From Micromonospora sp. FIMYZ51 (GTDB lineage Bacteria; Actinomycetota; Actinomycetes; Mycobacteriales; Micromonosporaceae), in NCBI RefSeq assembly GCF_038246755.1, contig NZ_CP134706.1, positions 4,526,001-4,590,000 on the forward strand: a stretch of DNA of 64,000 nucleotides, written 5' to 3'. The position numbers were made by a program, and so were the translations under genes. This document shows positions 51,485 to 59,998 of this stretch, piece by piece. The notes under the pieces were generated by a model. That model did no database searches. It worked only from the letters and a program-made list of their open reading frames with translations, and had not been told where the DNA came from. The first letter of the stretch is position 1; each line of letters opens with the position of its first letter.

Positions 51485-51545
51485 GGGCACCCTCCTTTGT
51501 CGAAGGAACTCCTTGTGCGGTGCCGAAAGGGCTGGCACCGGCCCA

Positions 51546-51600
51546 CGCAACGCCCGACCCTGGGTGGGCGTTGCGGTGACGCCCGATCCCGGACGGGCGT
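51546..51600. terminator. Two hairpins between the ABC exporter and threonine-synthase-like genes
   Basis: Hairpin 1: CGCAACGCCC (51546-51555) with GGGCGTTGCG (51566-51575), a perfect 10-bp stem. Hairpin 2: ACGCCCG (51579-51585) with CGGGCGT (51594-51600). Both carry the same ACGCCCGA core. They start just past the minus-strand exporter stop (51607) and before the ribosome binding site of the next gene, so transcription probably ends or is attenuated here. Confidence 0.75.
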
Positions 51601-51606
51601 TCCGGT

Positions 51607-53367
51607 CTAGTCGGTCCCGTTCCAGGACCGCCACAGCGCCGCGTACGCGCCGTTGGCCGCGACGAGTTCGTCGTGCGTCCCCAACTCGGTGATCCGGCCG
51701 GACTCCACGACGGCCACCCGGTCCGCGTCCCGAGCGGTCTGTAGCCGGTGCGCGATGGCGATGACGGTGCGGTCCTCGCGGACCACGGCCATTGCCCGCT
51801 CGGCGTGCCGGGCCGTCGTCGGGTCCAGCAGCGCGGTGGCCTCGTCCAGGATCACCGTGTGCGGGTCGGCGAGCTCCACCCGGGCCAACGCCAGTTGCTG
51901 CGCCTGGGCCGGGTCCAACTCGACGCCACCCGCCGCCACCAGCGTGTCCAGTCCATCGGGCAGCTCACGCACCCAGTCCGCCTCCACCCGCGCGAGCGCG
52001 GCCAGGATGGCCTCGTCGTCGGCGTCGGGCGCGGCCATGATCAGGTTGTCCCGCAGCGTACCGATGAAGACGTGGTGTTCCTGGGTGACCAACACGATGC
52101 GACTGCCCAACTCGCCCGCCGCGGCAAGATCTGCCACCGGCACCCCGCCGACCCGCACCGATCCGGACCGCGGCGTGTCAAGGCCAGCGATCAACCGACC
52201 CAGCGTGGACTTGCCAGCACCGGAGGGACCGACAAGCGCCAGCCGCTCGCCCTGCCCCACCGCCAGGTCGACGCCGTGCAGCACATCGTGGTCGTCGACG
52301 TAGGCGTAGCGCAGGTCACGCACCTCGATCCGGTCGTCGGCGGGAACGTCGACCCGGGCTGGCGCCGCCGACTGGACCAGCCCGACCCCCTTGATCCGGG
52401 CGAACGACGCGCCGCTGCTCTGCAACTGCTCCATCCACGACAGGATGCGGTCCAACGGGTCGACCAACTGCCACATGTAGAGGCTGCCGGCGATCACCGC
52501 GCCCAGGCTGATCGTGCCGTTGAGGTACCCGAGCCCACCGGCAAGCAGCACCAGGGCCATCGGCAGGAAGTGCGCGAATTCCGTGACCGGGAAGAGGATG
52601 GAACGCAGGAACAGGGTGCGTCGCCGCGCCCGGTAGGACTGGTCCACGGCGTTGTCCGCATCACGGATCCGGCGCTCGCGCAGGTCGAACGTTTCCACGG
52701 TGCGGGCGCCCTCGGCCGTGGTGGCCACGATCTCCGCCACGTCGGACGAGGTCTCGCCCTCGACCAGGTACGCCGCCCGCGCTCGAGCCAGGTACCAGCG
52801 GGTCACCCACCAGATGAGCGGAGCACCGACCAGCGCACACAACCCGATGAGTGGGTGCAGTACGAAGACCGCGACGTAGATGAAGAGCGCCTGCACGGCG
52901 GCGAGGAACACGTCCGGCGCCGCGTTGCGCAGCGTGGTGCCGACCGTGGCCACGTCGGAGGTCGACCGGATCAGGAGATCGCCCGTACCGGCTTCCTCCA
53001 CCACCCGGATCGGCAGCCCGAGCGCCCGATCCACCACCTCGCTGCGGAGCCGGGCCAGGGCCCGCTCGCCGAACCGGTGCGAGAAGTACCGGGCGTACCG
53101 GGTAAGCACCAGTTGGGCCACGGCGCAGCCGACCACGATCAGGGCCAGCCGGTCCACCGCCGCGACGGTGGCGGTGCCGTCCTCGATCCGGTTGACGATC
53201 TGGCCGAGCACCCATGGACCGGCCAGGCCAGCCGTGGAGGCCAGGCCGGTGAGGAGCACGACGGACACCAACGCCCGCCGGTCGCCACGGAGCAACTCCC
53301 ACGTTGCCCGGCGTACCTGCGCCCGGTCCGCGATCGGCAGCCGCGATCCCCTGGCCGTCCCGCTCAT
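51607..53367 (-). CDS. ABC exporter half (TMD-NBD) with intact Walker motifs and altered signature
   Basis: A 586-residue half-transporter overlapping its partner (ATGA). The six-span TMD runs ~15-320. In the NBD, Walker A GPSGAGKST, Q-loop VTQEHHVF, Walker B TVILDEATALLD and the H-loop IAIAHRLQ are intact. The signature that should read LSGGQ is LDPAQAQQLALAR. So it binds and hydrolyses ATP only together with the LSGGQ supplied by the other half. It likely exports a cluster product; lasso clusters usually contain one such exporter (D protein), so it may serve the lasso peptide, the polyketide or both. Confidence 0.93.
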   Translation of the reverse strand: MSGTARGSRLPIADRAQVRRATWELLRGDRRALVSVVLLTGLASTAGLAGPWVLGQIVNRIEDGTATVAAVDRLALIVVGCAVAQLVLTRYARYFSHRFGERALARLRSEVVDRALGLPIRVVEEAGTGDLLIRSTSDVATVGTTLRNAAPDVFLAAVQALFIYVAVFVLHPLIGLCALVGAPLIWWVTRWYLARARAAYLVEGETSSDVAEIVATTAEGARTVETFDLRERRIRDADNAVDQSYRARRRTLFLRSILFPVTEFAHFLPMALVLLAGGLGYLNGTISLGAVIAGSLYMWQLVDPLDRILSWMEQLQSSGASFARIKGVGLVQSAAPARVDVPADDRIEVRDLRYAYVDDHDVLHGVDLAVGQGERLALVGPSGAGKSTLGRLIAGLDTPRSGSVRVGGVPVADLAAAGELGSRIVLVTQEHHVFIGTLRDNLIMAAPDADDEAILAALARVEADWVRELPDGLDTLVAAGGVELDPAQAQQLALARVELADPHTVILDEATALLDPTTARHAERAMAVVREDRTVIAIAHRLQTARDADRVAVVESGRITELGTHDELVAANGAYAALWRSWNGTD

Positions 53368-55142
53368 GCGTGCGCCCCGTTCGGGACCGACACCGACTGG
53401 TCGACCGGATCAGCGTCGGCCCCTCGGTACACCAGGGCCCGGTAGCCCGGCTGCTCGGAGATCAGTTCGGCGTGTGTGCCGACCGCGACGACCTTGCCGG
53501 CGACCAGGTAGCAGACCTGGTCCGTCCGGTCGAGCAGCAGCGGTGACGTGCCGACCAGCAACGTGGTGCGGCCTTGCCGGGCAGCACGGACCCGGTCGGC
53601 GATGGTGGCCTCGGTGTGCGCGTCCACCGCGGATGTCGGCTCGACCAGCATCAGCACCTCCGGGTCGGCGAGCAACGCGCGGACCAGTCGCAACCGCTGT
53701 CGCTGGCCGCCGGATAGGTTGCGTCCCTGACCCGCCAGGTGCGCGTCGAGGCCCTCCGGCAGAGCCTCGATGATGTCGTTCGCCGCAGCCGTCCACACCG
53801 CCCGTTCGATCTCCTCGGTCGTTGCCACGGCGCGGGCCGAGACGGCCTCGCGGATCGGGCCGGCGAACAGATGCGCGTTGTTGTCGGCGACCAGAATCCG
53901 CCGGCGCACCTCGGTCAGCGACAACTCGGTGAGCGGCACCCCGCCCCAGGTGACCGCCGAGTCCACATAGCGACCCATTCGGTCCACCACCGCCCGGACC
54001 TCGTCCGAACGCGCGCCGACCAGGGCCGTCATCCGGCCTGCGGGTAGCCGCAGACCCGACTCGGGATCGAACAGCTCGGCTGGTCCGCTCGGCGCCGGCA
54101 CGGCCACCGCGGCGTCACGCACCTCCGGGGTCAACGTCAGGATGTTCACCACCCGACGGGCGGCCACCAGACCGCGAGGCAGGTCATCGGCACCCTCCAT
54201 CAGGAACGTCACCGGCACCAGCAGCGCCGCGACGTAGCCGTACACCGCCACCATCTCGCCGACGGTGATCGACCCGCTGGTCACCATTCGCGCCGCCACC
54301 CAGGTGACCGAAGCCAGGAACAGCACCGGCAGCCCGCTGCCGGCAGCCTGCACCCAACTGGTAAGCGCGCCGACCCGGTAGCCGGTGTCCCGCACGTCGG
54401 TGGACATCGCGTGGTACCGACCGGCGAACGTCGCCCGCCCGCCGATACCGGAGAGCACTCGCAGCCCGGAGACGATGTCCCCGGCGCGCGCGGTGAGCGC
54501 TCCCTGCTGCTGCCGGTAGGTGGATTCGACGCCGCGCAGTCTGTTCAACAACGGCCCGACGACCACGGCCAGCACCGGAACGCCGAGCACCACCAGGCCC
54601 GCCAGCACCGGCGAGATCGTGAACAGCAGCACCGCGATCGCCACGTACGCGACCACCGCGCCGACTCCCGGACCGGTGATGGTCAAGGTCTGGGCGATCA
54701 CGCTGATGTCGCCGGCCTGGAGATAGGTCAGCTCGCCGACCGACACCCGCCGGGACAATGTGGCCCCCAGCGCGGTCATGTGCCGCATCACCACCTGGAC
54801 CGTCCGGTACGCGGCGTCCACCCGGACCATCGTCATCGTCCGGTGCCGCAGCAGCCCGAGGAGCGCGATGGCGGCGCCGAGCACGACGAGCACCACTACC
54901 CAGAACACCAGCCGCGACGTGTCCCGGGCCCGCAGCCCCTCGTCGATGGCGCGGGCCAGCACATATGGGGGCAGCATGAGCGCACACATCCAGAGGCTGC
55001 CCCAGAGGGCACCGCACAGCACCCGCCCGGGCTGCATCCGGACCAGCCACCACAGAAAGCGCCAGGGAGCCCGATGGTCGGGCGAGCCGGGATCGGAGTA
55101 AGGCACCCGGCGGGTGAAAGTCTCGGCGGTTTCCTCGGTCAC
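53364..55142 (-). CDS. ABC exporter half (TMD-NBD) with degenerate ATP site but intact signature
   Basis: A 592-residue half-transporter from GTG 55142 (GGAGG upstream). TMD ~25-330. The NBD has no Walker A: the expected G-x-S-G-x-G-K-S/T region reads ALVGARSDEVRAVVDRM. Walker B is VLMLVEPTSAVD, with Val for the Mg-binding Asp, and the H-loop His is missing (LLVGTSPLLLDRTD). The signature LSGGQRQRLRLVRAL is perfect. Paired with the next gene it forms one complete ATP site and one dead site, the asymmetric arrangement known in heterodimeric exporters. Confidence 0.93.
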   Translation of the reverse strand: MTEETAETFTRRVPYSDPGSPDHRAPWRFLWWLVRMQPGRVLCGALWGSLWMCALMLPPYVLARAIDEGLRARDTSRLVFWVVVLVVLGAAIALLGLLRHRTMTMVRVDAAYRTVQVVMRHMTALGATLSRRVSVGELTYLQAGDISVIAQTLTITGPGVGAVVAYVAIAVLLFTISPVLAGLVVLGVPVLAVVVGPLLNRLRGVESTYRQQQGALTARAGDIVSGLRVLSGIGGRATFAGRYHAMSTDVRDTGYRVGALTSWVQAAGSGLPVLFLASVTWVAARMVTSGSITVGEMVAVYGYVAALLVPVTFLMEGADDLPRGLVAARRVVNILTLTPEVRDAAVAVPAPSGPAELFDPESGLRLPAGRMTALVGARSDEVRAVVDRMGRYVDSAVTWGGVPLTELSLTEVRRRILVADNNAHLFAGPIREAVSARAVATTEEIERAVWTAAANDIIEALPEGLDAHLAGQGRNLSGGQRQRLRLVRALLADPEVLMLVEPTSAVDAHTEATIADRVRAARQGRTTLLVGTSPLLLDRTDQVCYLVAGKVVAVGTHAELISEQPGYRALVYRGADADPVDQSVSVPNGAHA

Positions 55143-55208
55143 TACGCACGTCCTCCAGGATGTGAATGGCGCCAGCCGCGGTATCCGTGACGTACGGAAT
55201 CCGCTACC

Positions 55209-56522
55209 TCACGACAGGTGCGCATCGCCGATTGACAATACTTCGTCGAGGATCGACAAACCTTCTCCGATTTCCTCGTCGAGGATGTTGCACGGCGGCG
55301 CGACGTGGAGCCGATTGGCGACAACCATCGGCCACAACCCCTTGCTACGACAGGCGGCCACGATGGCGTGCATCGGGTCCGCTCCGGTATGGCCCGCCGA
55401 GCGGTCGCCGAGCGGTCGCCGGGTGCCCTGGTCGCACACCAGCTCGATTGCCCAGAAGGCACCCAGGCCGCGCACGTCGCCGACGCACGGATGTCGCCTG
55501 GCGAGTTCGGCCAGGCCGGGGCCGAGCACGTCGCGGCCGACCCGGGCCGCGTTCTCCACCACACCCTCCGCACGCATCGCCTCGATCGCAGCGACGGCCG
55601 CGGCGCAGGCGAGCGGATGCCCGGCATAGGTCAGACCGCCCGGATACGGCCGGTCGTCGAACCGGACGGCCACCTCCTCGGTGATCAGCACGCCCCCGAG
55701 TGGCACGTAGCCGGAGTTGACTCCCTTGGCGAAGGTGAGCAGATCGGGACGCACCGCCCAGTGGTCGACGGCCAACCAGCGCCCGGTCCGGCCGAAGCCA
55801 CACATCACCTCGTCCGCGATCAGCAGGATGCCGTGCTCGTCGCAGAGTCGCCGCACCCCGGCCAGGTAGCCGTCGGGCGGGACGAGGATCCCGGCCGTTC
55901 CCGGCACCGGCTCCACCAGCACCGCGGCCAGCGTCTGCGGGCCTTCGGCGTGGATGACCTCGGCCAGATGCCGCAACGCCCGGCGACACTCCTGCTCGGC
56001 ACTGCTGGCGTCGAACGGCGACCGGTACGGGTAAGGGCCAAAGAACCGGGCCACCCCGGCGGCGCCGGTATCCACCGGCCAGCGGCGCTGGTCACCGGAG
56101 AGATGCAGGGCGGTCTGGGTGCCGCCGTGGTACGAGCGGTAGGCCGTCAACACCTTCGGTCTCCCGGTCACCAGGCGCGCCATCCGCACCGCGTGCTCGT
56201 TGGCCTCTGCGCCGCCGCCGGTGAAGAAGACCTTGTTGAGCTGTCCCGGCAGCAGGCCGGCGATCAACCGGGCCGCCTCCGACCGCTTGTCGTTCTCGAA
56301 GACGGGCGCGACGGTGCAGAGCCGCTCGGCCTGCGCCCGGATCGCGGCCACCACCCGGGGGTGCTGGTGGCCGATGTTGAGGTTCACCAGTTGCGAGGAG
56401 AAGTCGAGATACCGCCGCCCCTGGTCGTCCCAGAAGTACGACCCGGTGCCCCGGGTCACCGTCAACTGGCTGACGTCGCCCTGCGCCAGCCAGGGATGAA
56501 ACACGTGCGCAGCACCGTCCAC
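55209..56522 (-). CDS. Class III PLP-dependent aminotransferase
   Basis: A 437-residue protein from GTG 56522, 23 bases after the ACP stop. It has the class III layout: FFTGGGAEANEHAVRMAR, YHGGTQTALHLSG, EPVPGTAGILVPPDGYL, IADEVMCGFGRTGRW and the Schiff-base Lys in LLTFAKGVNSGYVPLGG. These enzymes move amino groups to or from omega- or beta-positions or aldehydes. Next to an ACP and a 3-hydroxyacyl dehydrogenase, it could aminate an aldehyde or ketone on a carrier-bound intermediate, or supply a beta- or omega-amino acid. Confidence 0.93.
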   Translation of the reverse strand: MDGAAHVFHPWLAQGDVSQLTVTRGTGSYFWDDQGRRYLDFSSQLVNLNIGHQHPRVVAAIRAQAERLCTVAPVFENDKRSEAARLIAGLLPGQLNKVFFTGGGAEANEHAVRMARLVTGRPKVLTAYRSYHGGTQTALHLSGDQRRWPVDTGAAGVARFFGPYPYRSPFDASSAEQECRRALRHLAEVIHAEGPQTLAAVLVEPVPGTAGILVPPDGYLAGVRRLCDEHGILLIADEVMCGFGRTGRWLAVDHWAVRPDLLTFAKGVNSGYVPLGGVLITEEVAVRFDDRPYPGGLTYAGHPLACAAAVAAIEAMRAEGVVENAARVGRDVLGPGLAELARRHPCVGDVRGLGAFWAIELVCDQGTRRPLGDRSAGHTGADPMHAIVAACRSKGLWPMVVANRLHVAPPCNILDEEIGEGLSILDEVLSIGDAHLS

Positions 56523-56545
56523 CGCGAGCGACTCCCGTGTCGTCG

Positions 56546-56797
56546 TCAGGCCGCCGCCGCCGACTTCGCCTCCACCAGCCGGGCGATCGCCTCGATCGAC
56601 TGGAAGTTCTCGATCTCCAGGTCACTTGACTGGACCTCGATCCGGAACTCCTTCTCCACGAACGCGACGAGCTGCATGGCGAACAGCGAGTTGACGTAGC
56701 CAAGCTGGAACAGGTTGTCGTCGTTCCGCAGCTCGTGGGTGCCGAAGTGCGGCTCCAGGAATTGGCGCACCCGCGCCCGCGCATCGTCCCGCGTCAT
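56546..56797 (-). CDS. Stand-alone acyl/aminoacyl carrier protein
   Basis: An 83-residue protein (MTRDDARARVRQFLEPHFG). The phosphopantetheine Ser is in QLGYVNSLFAMQLVAFVEKEF, where Asn replaces the more common Asp, as in the ACPs used to build methoxymalonyl-, hydroxymalonyl- or aminomalonyl-type extender units. It overlaps the dehydrogenase stop by one base (TGATG). Its probable loader is the aminoacyl-tRNA-synthetase-like ligase encoded two genes upstream, and its probable modifiers are the dehydrogenase and aminotransferase on either side. Confidence 0.93.
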   Translation of the reverse strand: MTRDDARARVRQFLEPHFGTHELRNDDNLFQLGYVNSLFAMQLVAFVEKEFRIEVQSSDLEIENFQSIEAIARLVEAKSAAAA

Positions 56798-57675
56798 CAG
56801 CTCTTGTCTCCGTTTCCGTCGATCCGATAGTCGTAGAAGCCCTGCCCGGTCTTGCGGCCGAGCAGCCCCGCGTCGACCATCCGGCGCAGCAGGGGCGCCG
56901 GACGGTACTTGGAGTCGTTGAAGCTGTCGTACATCACGGTGATCGAGTTCAGGATCGTGTCCAGCCCAATGAGATCGGCGGTTTCCAGCGGCCCCATCTT
57001 GTGCCCGAAACAGCCCTTGAAGATGCGGTCGACGTTCAGCGCCGAGGCGACACTGTCCTGGACGCAGAAGACCGCCTCGTTGATCGTCAACATCAGCACC
57101 CGGTTGGTGACGAAGCCCGGTAGGTCGTCGACCACGACCGGCTCCTTGGCCAGCCGCGTCAGCAGCCCGGTGGCCACCGCCATGGTCTCGTCGGATGTGT
57201 GGTGGCCGCGGATCACCTCCACCATGCGCATGAGCGGTACCGGATTCATGAAGTGCATCCCGACGAGCCGGTCCGGCCGGCCGGTGACCGCCGCCAGTCG
57301 GGTGATCGGGATCGCCGAGGTGTTCACCGCGAACACCACCTCCGGGGCGCAGATCCGGTCCAACTCCTGGTAGAGCCCGCTCTTGATGTCCCAGTTCTCG
57401 GTGACGTTCTCGACCACGAAGTCGACGTCCGCCAGCTTCGCGACGTCGGTCTCACACGTGATCCGTCCGAGCACGTCGGCATCCGGCCCGACTCGGCGTA
57501 CGCCGGTCAACAGTGGCTGGGTCCGCAGGTCCGCTGCTATCTGGCTGATCGCGCCGTGGAGCTGCTCGGCGCTCGTATCGACAAGCACGACATCCATGCC
57601 CTTTTCGGCGACCGCCTGGGCCACCCCGCGACCGATGGTGCCGGCCCCGACCACGCCTACCTTCTTGCTGTCCAT
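56797..57675 (-). CDS. 3-hydroxyacyl-CoA dehydrogenase family protein (extender-unit type)
   Basis: A 292-residue protein from ATG 57675. NAD-binding GAGTIGRGVAQAVAEKGMDV at the N-terminus, then DFVVENVTENWDIKSGLYQEL, the catalytic His in LVGMHFMNPVPLMRMVEV and the C-terminal NRVLMLTINEAVFCVQD and GHKMGPLETADLIGLD. Single-domain members next to a dedicated ACP oxidise hydroxyacyl-ACPs to aldehydes in methoxymalonyl-ACP (FkbK-like) and aminomalonyl-ACP (ZmaG-like) pathways. It probably oxidises the ACP-bound acyl or aminoacyl group here. The FkbH and FkbI partners are not in the window. Confidence 0.92.
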   Translation of the reverse strand: MDSKKVGVVGAGTIGRGVAQAVAEKGMDVVLVDTSAEQLHGAISQIAADLRTQPLLTGVRRVGPDADVLGRITCETDVAKLADVDFVVENVTENWDIKSGLYQELDRICAPEVVFAVNTSAIPITRLAAVTGRPDRLVGMHFMNPVPLMRMVEVIRGHHTSDETMAVATGLLTRLAKEPVVVDDLPGFVTNRVLMLTINEAVFCVQDSVASALNVDRIFKGCFGHKMGPLETADLIGLDTILNSITVMYDSFNDSKYRPAPLLRRMVDAGLLGRKTGQGFYDYRIDGNGDKS

Positions 57676-57728
57676 CCGCCTCGCCTCATGGCTCGTGACT
57701 GCCTGCTGTCCCACCGGTCGGCGACTCG

Positions 57729-58556
57729 TCACCGTGACGAGGCCGTGTCGACCAGTCGCGCCTTGTTCATGTCGTCCCGAAAGTCGAGCCAGTCGCGCAC
57801 GGGTGCCGGGTCGAACCGGGGTGACTGCGCCACCAGCGTGAAGAACCGGGTGCCGGCCTCCAGCAGCCCCTCGCCGACCTCGTCCGGACCGCGTCGGAAC
57901 ACCCGGGTCGAGCGCTCGATCGCGCCCGGGTCCCGGCCCACCTTGGCGCACCACTCGTCCAGGACGCGGTGCTTGTGGGCGAGGACGGCCGCGTCACCGA
58001 AACCGTGCCAGATGTCCGCGTGCATCGCGGCCAGCCGCAACGTCTTCTGCTCGCCGTTACCGCCCACCAGGATCGGGATCTTTCTGGTGGGCGGCGGGTC
58101 GAGGCGCTGCCAGCGGCGCTCGATGCGGCGCAGTCCTTCGCCCAACGACGCCAGTCGGCTGGCCGCAGTGCCGAACTCGTACCCGTACTCGTGATAGTCC
58201 CGTTCGTTCCAGCCGGCACCGATACCCAGGAACAGTCGGCCGCCGCTGATGTGGTCCACGGTGCGCGCCATGTCGGCAAGCAGGTCCGGGTTGCGGTACG
58301 AGTTGCACGTCACCAACGGCCCGATCGTCACCTTGGAGGTGGCCTCCGCCCAGGCACCGAGCATGGTCCAGCACTCGTAGTGCGCGCCGTCGGCGGGACC
58401 ATAGACTGGAAAGAAGTGGTCCCAGTTCATCAGCACGTCCACACCGAGTTCCTCGTACATCGCCGCGGCTCGCCGAATCTCGGCGTAGCTGCAGTACTGC
58501 GGTTGGATCTGCACACCGATACGCACCGGGTACGTCGCATAAGGCAGTTCGGACAC
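57729..58556 (-). CDS. LLM-class (probably F420-dependent) oxidoreductase
   Basis: A 275-residue TIM-barrel protein from GTG 58556 (GAGGGGAG upstream). Typical features: ELGVDVLMNWDHFFPVYG, SKVTIGPLVTCNSYRNPDLLADMARTVDHISGGRLFLGIGAGWNERDY, then IPILVGGNGEQKTLRLAAMHADIWHGF. The SGGRLFLGIGAGW block is the hallmark of F420-dependent luciferase-like oxidoreductases. It could oxidise or reduce a carrier-bound intermediate. It lies between the dehydrogenase and the amino acid ligase, so it is probably part of the same small pathway. Confidence 0.9.
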   Translation of the reverse strand: MSELPYATYPVRIGVQIQPQYCSYAEIRRAAAMYEELGVDVLMNWDHFFPVYGPADGAHYECWTMLGAWAEATSKVTIGPLVTCNSYRNPDLLADMARTVDHISGGRLFLGIGAGWNERDYHEYGYEFGTAASRLASLGEGLRRIERRWQRLDPPPTRKIPILVGGNGEQKTLRLAAMHADIWHGFGDAAVLAHKHRVLDEWCAKVGRDPGAIERSTRVFRRGPDEVGEGLLEAGTRFFTLVAQSPRFDPAPVRDWLDFRDDMNKARLVDTASSR

Positions 58557-58598
58557 AGCGGGCTGCTCCCCTCGAAGGGCGACAGGTGGTGGGGTAGG

Positions 58599-59807
58599 TC
58601 AGGCGCGGGCCACCGGCAACCGGTCACGTACCGCCGCCGGCCACCCGGCGGGGTCCGTGCCGTGCTGGCAGCAGAACGCGTACGTCAGCCGCTCCAGGCC
58701 GAACCCCGCGCACGCGGTGCTGACCGGCTCGCCGTCCGCCCCGCTGATCTCCATGCTTTCGCTGAAGAATCGATCGTGGTAGTTGAACGACGCTATTGCG
58801 CTCGATCGACCTTGCGCCACGTCGGCCCGCAGCTCGTACTTGAGCTGAAGCAGGCGCTGCGACATGACCTTGTCTGGCGTGTCGTCATCGCAGAAGAACG
58901 GGTCGTTGCCCACCTCGCACCAGCCGGTCAGGCCGATCTCCGTAACGAACTGGAACACGTCGGCCATCAGCTCTTCCCTGGCGCGCAGGACGAACTGCCG
59001 GTCGCCGAGGAAGACGACCTCCCGGATCGTGAAGTCCCACAGCCGTTCCAGCGAACGCGCGTACCGGGACTCGAATCGGAACGACTTGCCCTTCGCGGTG
59101 ATCACCCGCTGCCCTTCCGCGTCGAGCGAACGGCCGGCGAGCTGGTGGAAAGTGTGGAAGCACATGGTCGGTGGCAGGCAGTAGTCAACGTCCGTGCAGT
59201 GACCGAGCAGGGCGTCAGCCATCCGCTCGCCGCGCTTGGCGCGGGCGACCACCGCACGATAGACATCGGTGTCGCTGTGCAGCCGGGTGACGAACATCAG
59301 GAACTGCGGGAACGAGTTGAAATAGCCCACCTTCTCCAACACGCTGGTGGGCAGCAGCGTCGGATAGCGGTACTCGACGGCGCCGAACCGCGCGTCGACC
59401 AGATCGGTGATCGCCGCGTCCAGGGCGTCCATCAGCGCCATCATCGTTCGGTCGAGGACCACCTGACCCTCACCCGCCTCGCTGACCCGCCCCTGTGCCA
59501 GCAGTTGGTCGTAGACGTCGGGCAGGTTCGCCGGTCGTTCACCGGCCGAACGCCAGATCACCCGCTGCGGCGTGAGCCCCCGGCCGGCCACGTCGGTCTC
59601 CACGAGGTCGGCGACCTTGCGGCGCAGGGCGTCGCTGTCGCCGATCGGCCCGGCCGACATCAGCACGATCTCGTGCAGACGGTCGCCGTGCTCCACGATT
59701 GTGAAGTCCACGATGTCCGGCGACACGAAGAACAGTCGACGTTCGATCTCCGCGCGGTACTCACTGCCGATCGGCGAACGCAGAGCCACCCGGGTCTGGA
59801 CTACCAT
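58599..59807 (-). CDS. Class II aminoacyl-tRNA-synthetase-like amino acid:carrier-protein ligase
   Basis: A 402-residue protein from ATG 59807 (GGAGG five bases before). The catalytic core is class II, seryl-tRNA-synthetase-like: motif 2 in SFRFESRYARSLERLWDFTI followed by REVVFLGDRQFV, and motif 3 in CAGFGLERLTYAFC; an active-site Cys in PPTMCFHTF fits the zinc-bearing atypical SerRS group. The N-terminus lacks the SerRS tRNA-binding coiled coil. Homologues aminoacylate the phosphopantetheine of a small carrier protein rather than tRNA. The ACP three genes downstream is the natural acceptor. Known members use Gly or Ala; specificity here is open. Confidence 0.88.
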   Translation of the reverse strand: MVVQTRVALRSPIGSEYRAEIERRLFFVSPDIVDFTIVEHGDRLHEIVLMSAGPIGDSDALRRKVADLVETDVAGRGLTPQRVIWRSAGERPANLPDVYDQLLAQGRVSEAGEGQVVLDRTMMALMDALDAAITDLVDARFGAVEYRYPTLLPTSVLEKVGYFNSFPQFLMFVTRLHSDTDVYRAVVARAKRGERMADALLGHCTDVDYCLPPTMCFHTFHQLAGRSLDAEGQRVITAKGKSFRFESRYARSLERLWDFTIREVVFLGDRQFVLRAREELMADVFQFVTEIGLTGWCEVGNDPFFCDDDTPDKVMSQRLLQLKYELRADVAQGRSSAIASFNYHDRFFSESMEISGADGEPVSTACAGFGLERLTYAFCCQHGTDPAGWPAAVRDRLPVARA

Positions 59808-59980
59808 GCAGCCTCCAGCGGTTTGACGGATCAGCATGGCTCGACGATCGGTACGCGGGCACGGTCAACCAGCGACGATCGTCTGAGCAGGAAGCGTGAG
59901 GGATACGCCAGCGGCGTCAACCCGGGCGAGCGCGCCGGACAAACGCGGGCAAACAAAATGCTGACATGAAATGCCAGCGT

Positions 59981-59998
59981 GCTAAGAATCTTCTTAGC
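59981..59998. promoter_or_regulatory. AT-rich perfect palindrome before the ligase gene
   Basis: GCTAAGAATCTTCTTAGC: 8-base arms around TC, overlapping the T-TE stop codon and lying at the far end of the 186-bp gap before the ligase gene. The 2-base centre cannot form a good RNA loop, so a protein-binding operator is more likely than a terminator. Confidence 0.55.

Noticed and set aside
50201..51610. Long plus-strand open frame (over 450 codons) opposite the threonine-synthase-like gene
   Set aside because: It is antisense to a gene with clear PLP-enzyme motifs; long antisense frames are expected at this GC content, and its residues are His/Arg/Gln-rich without any fold signature.
58599..59807. 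Housekeeping seryl-tRNA synthetase
   Set aside because: No tRNA-binding coiled coil at the N-terminus, and it sits in an operon with a carrier protein and tailoring enzymes.
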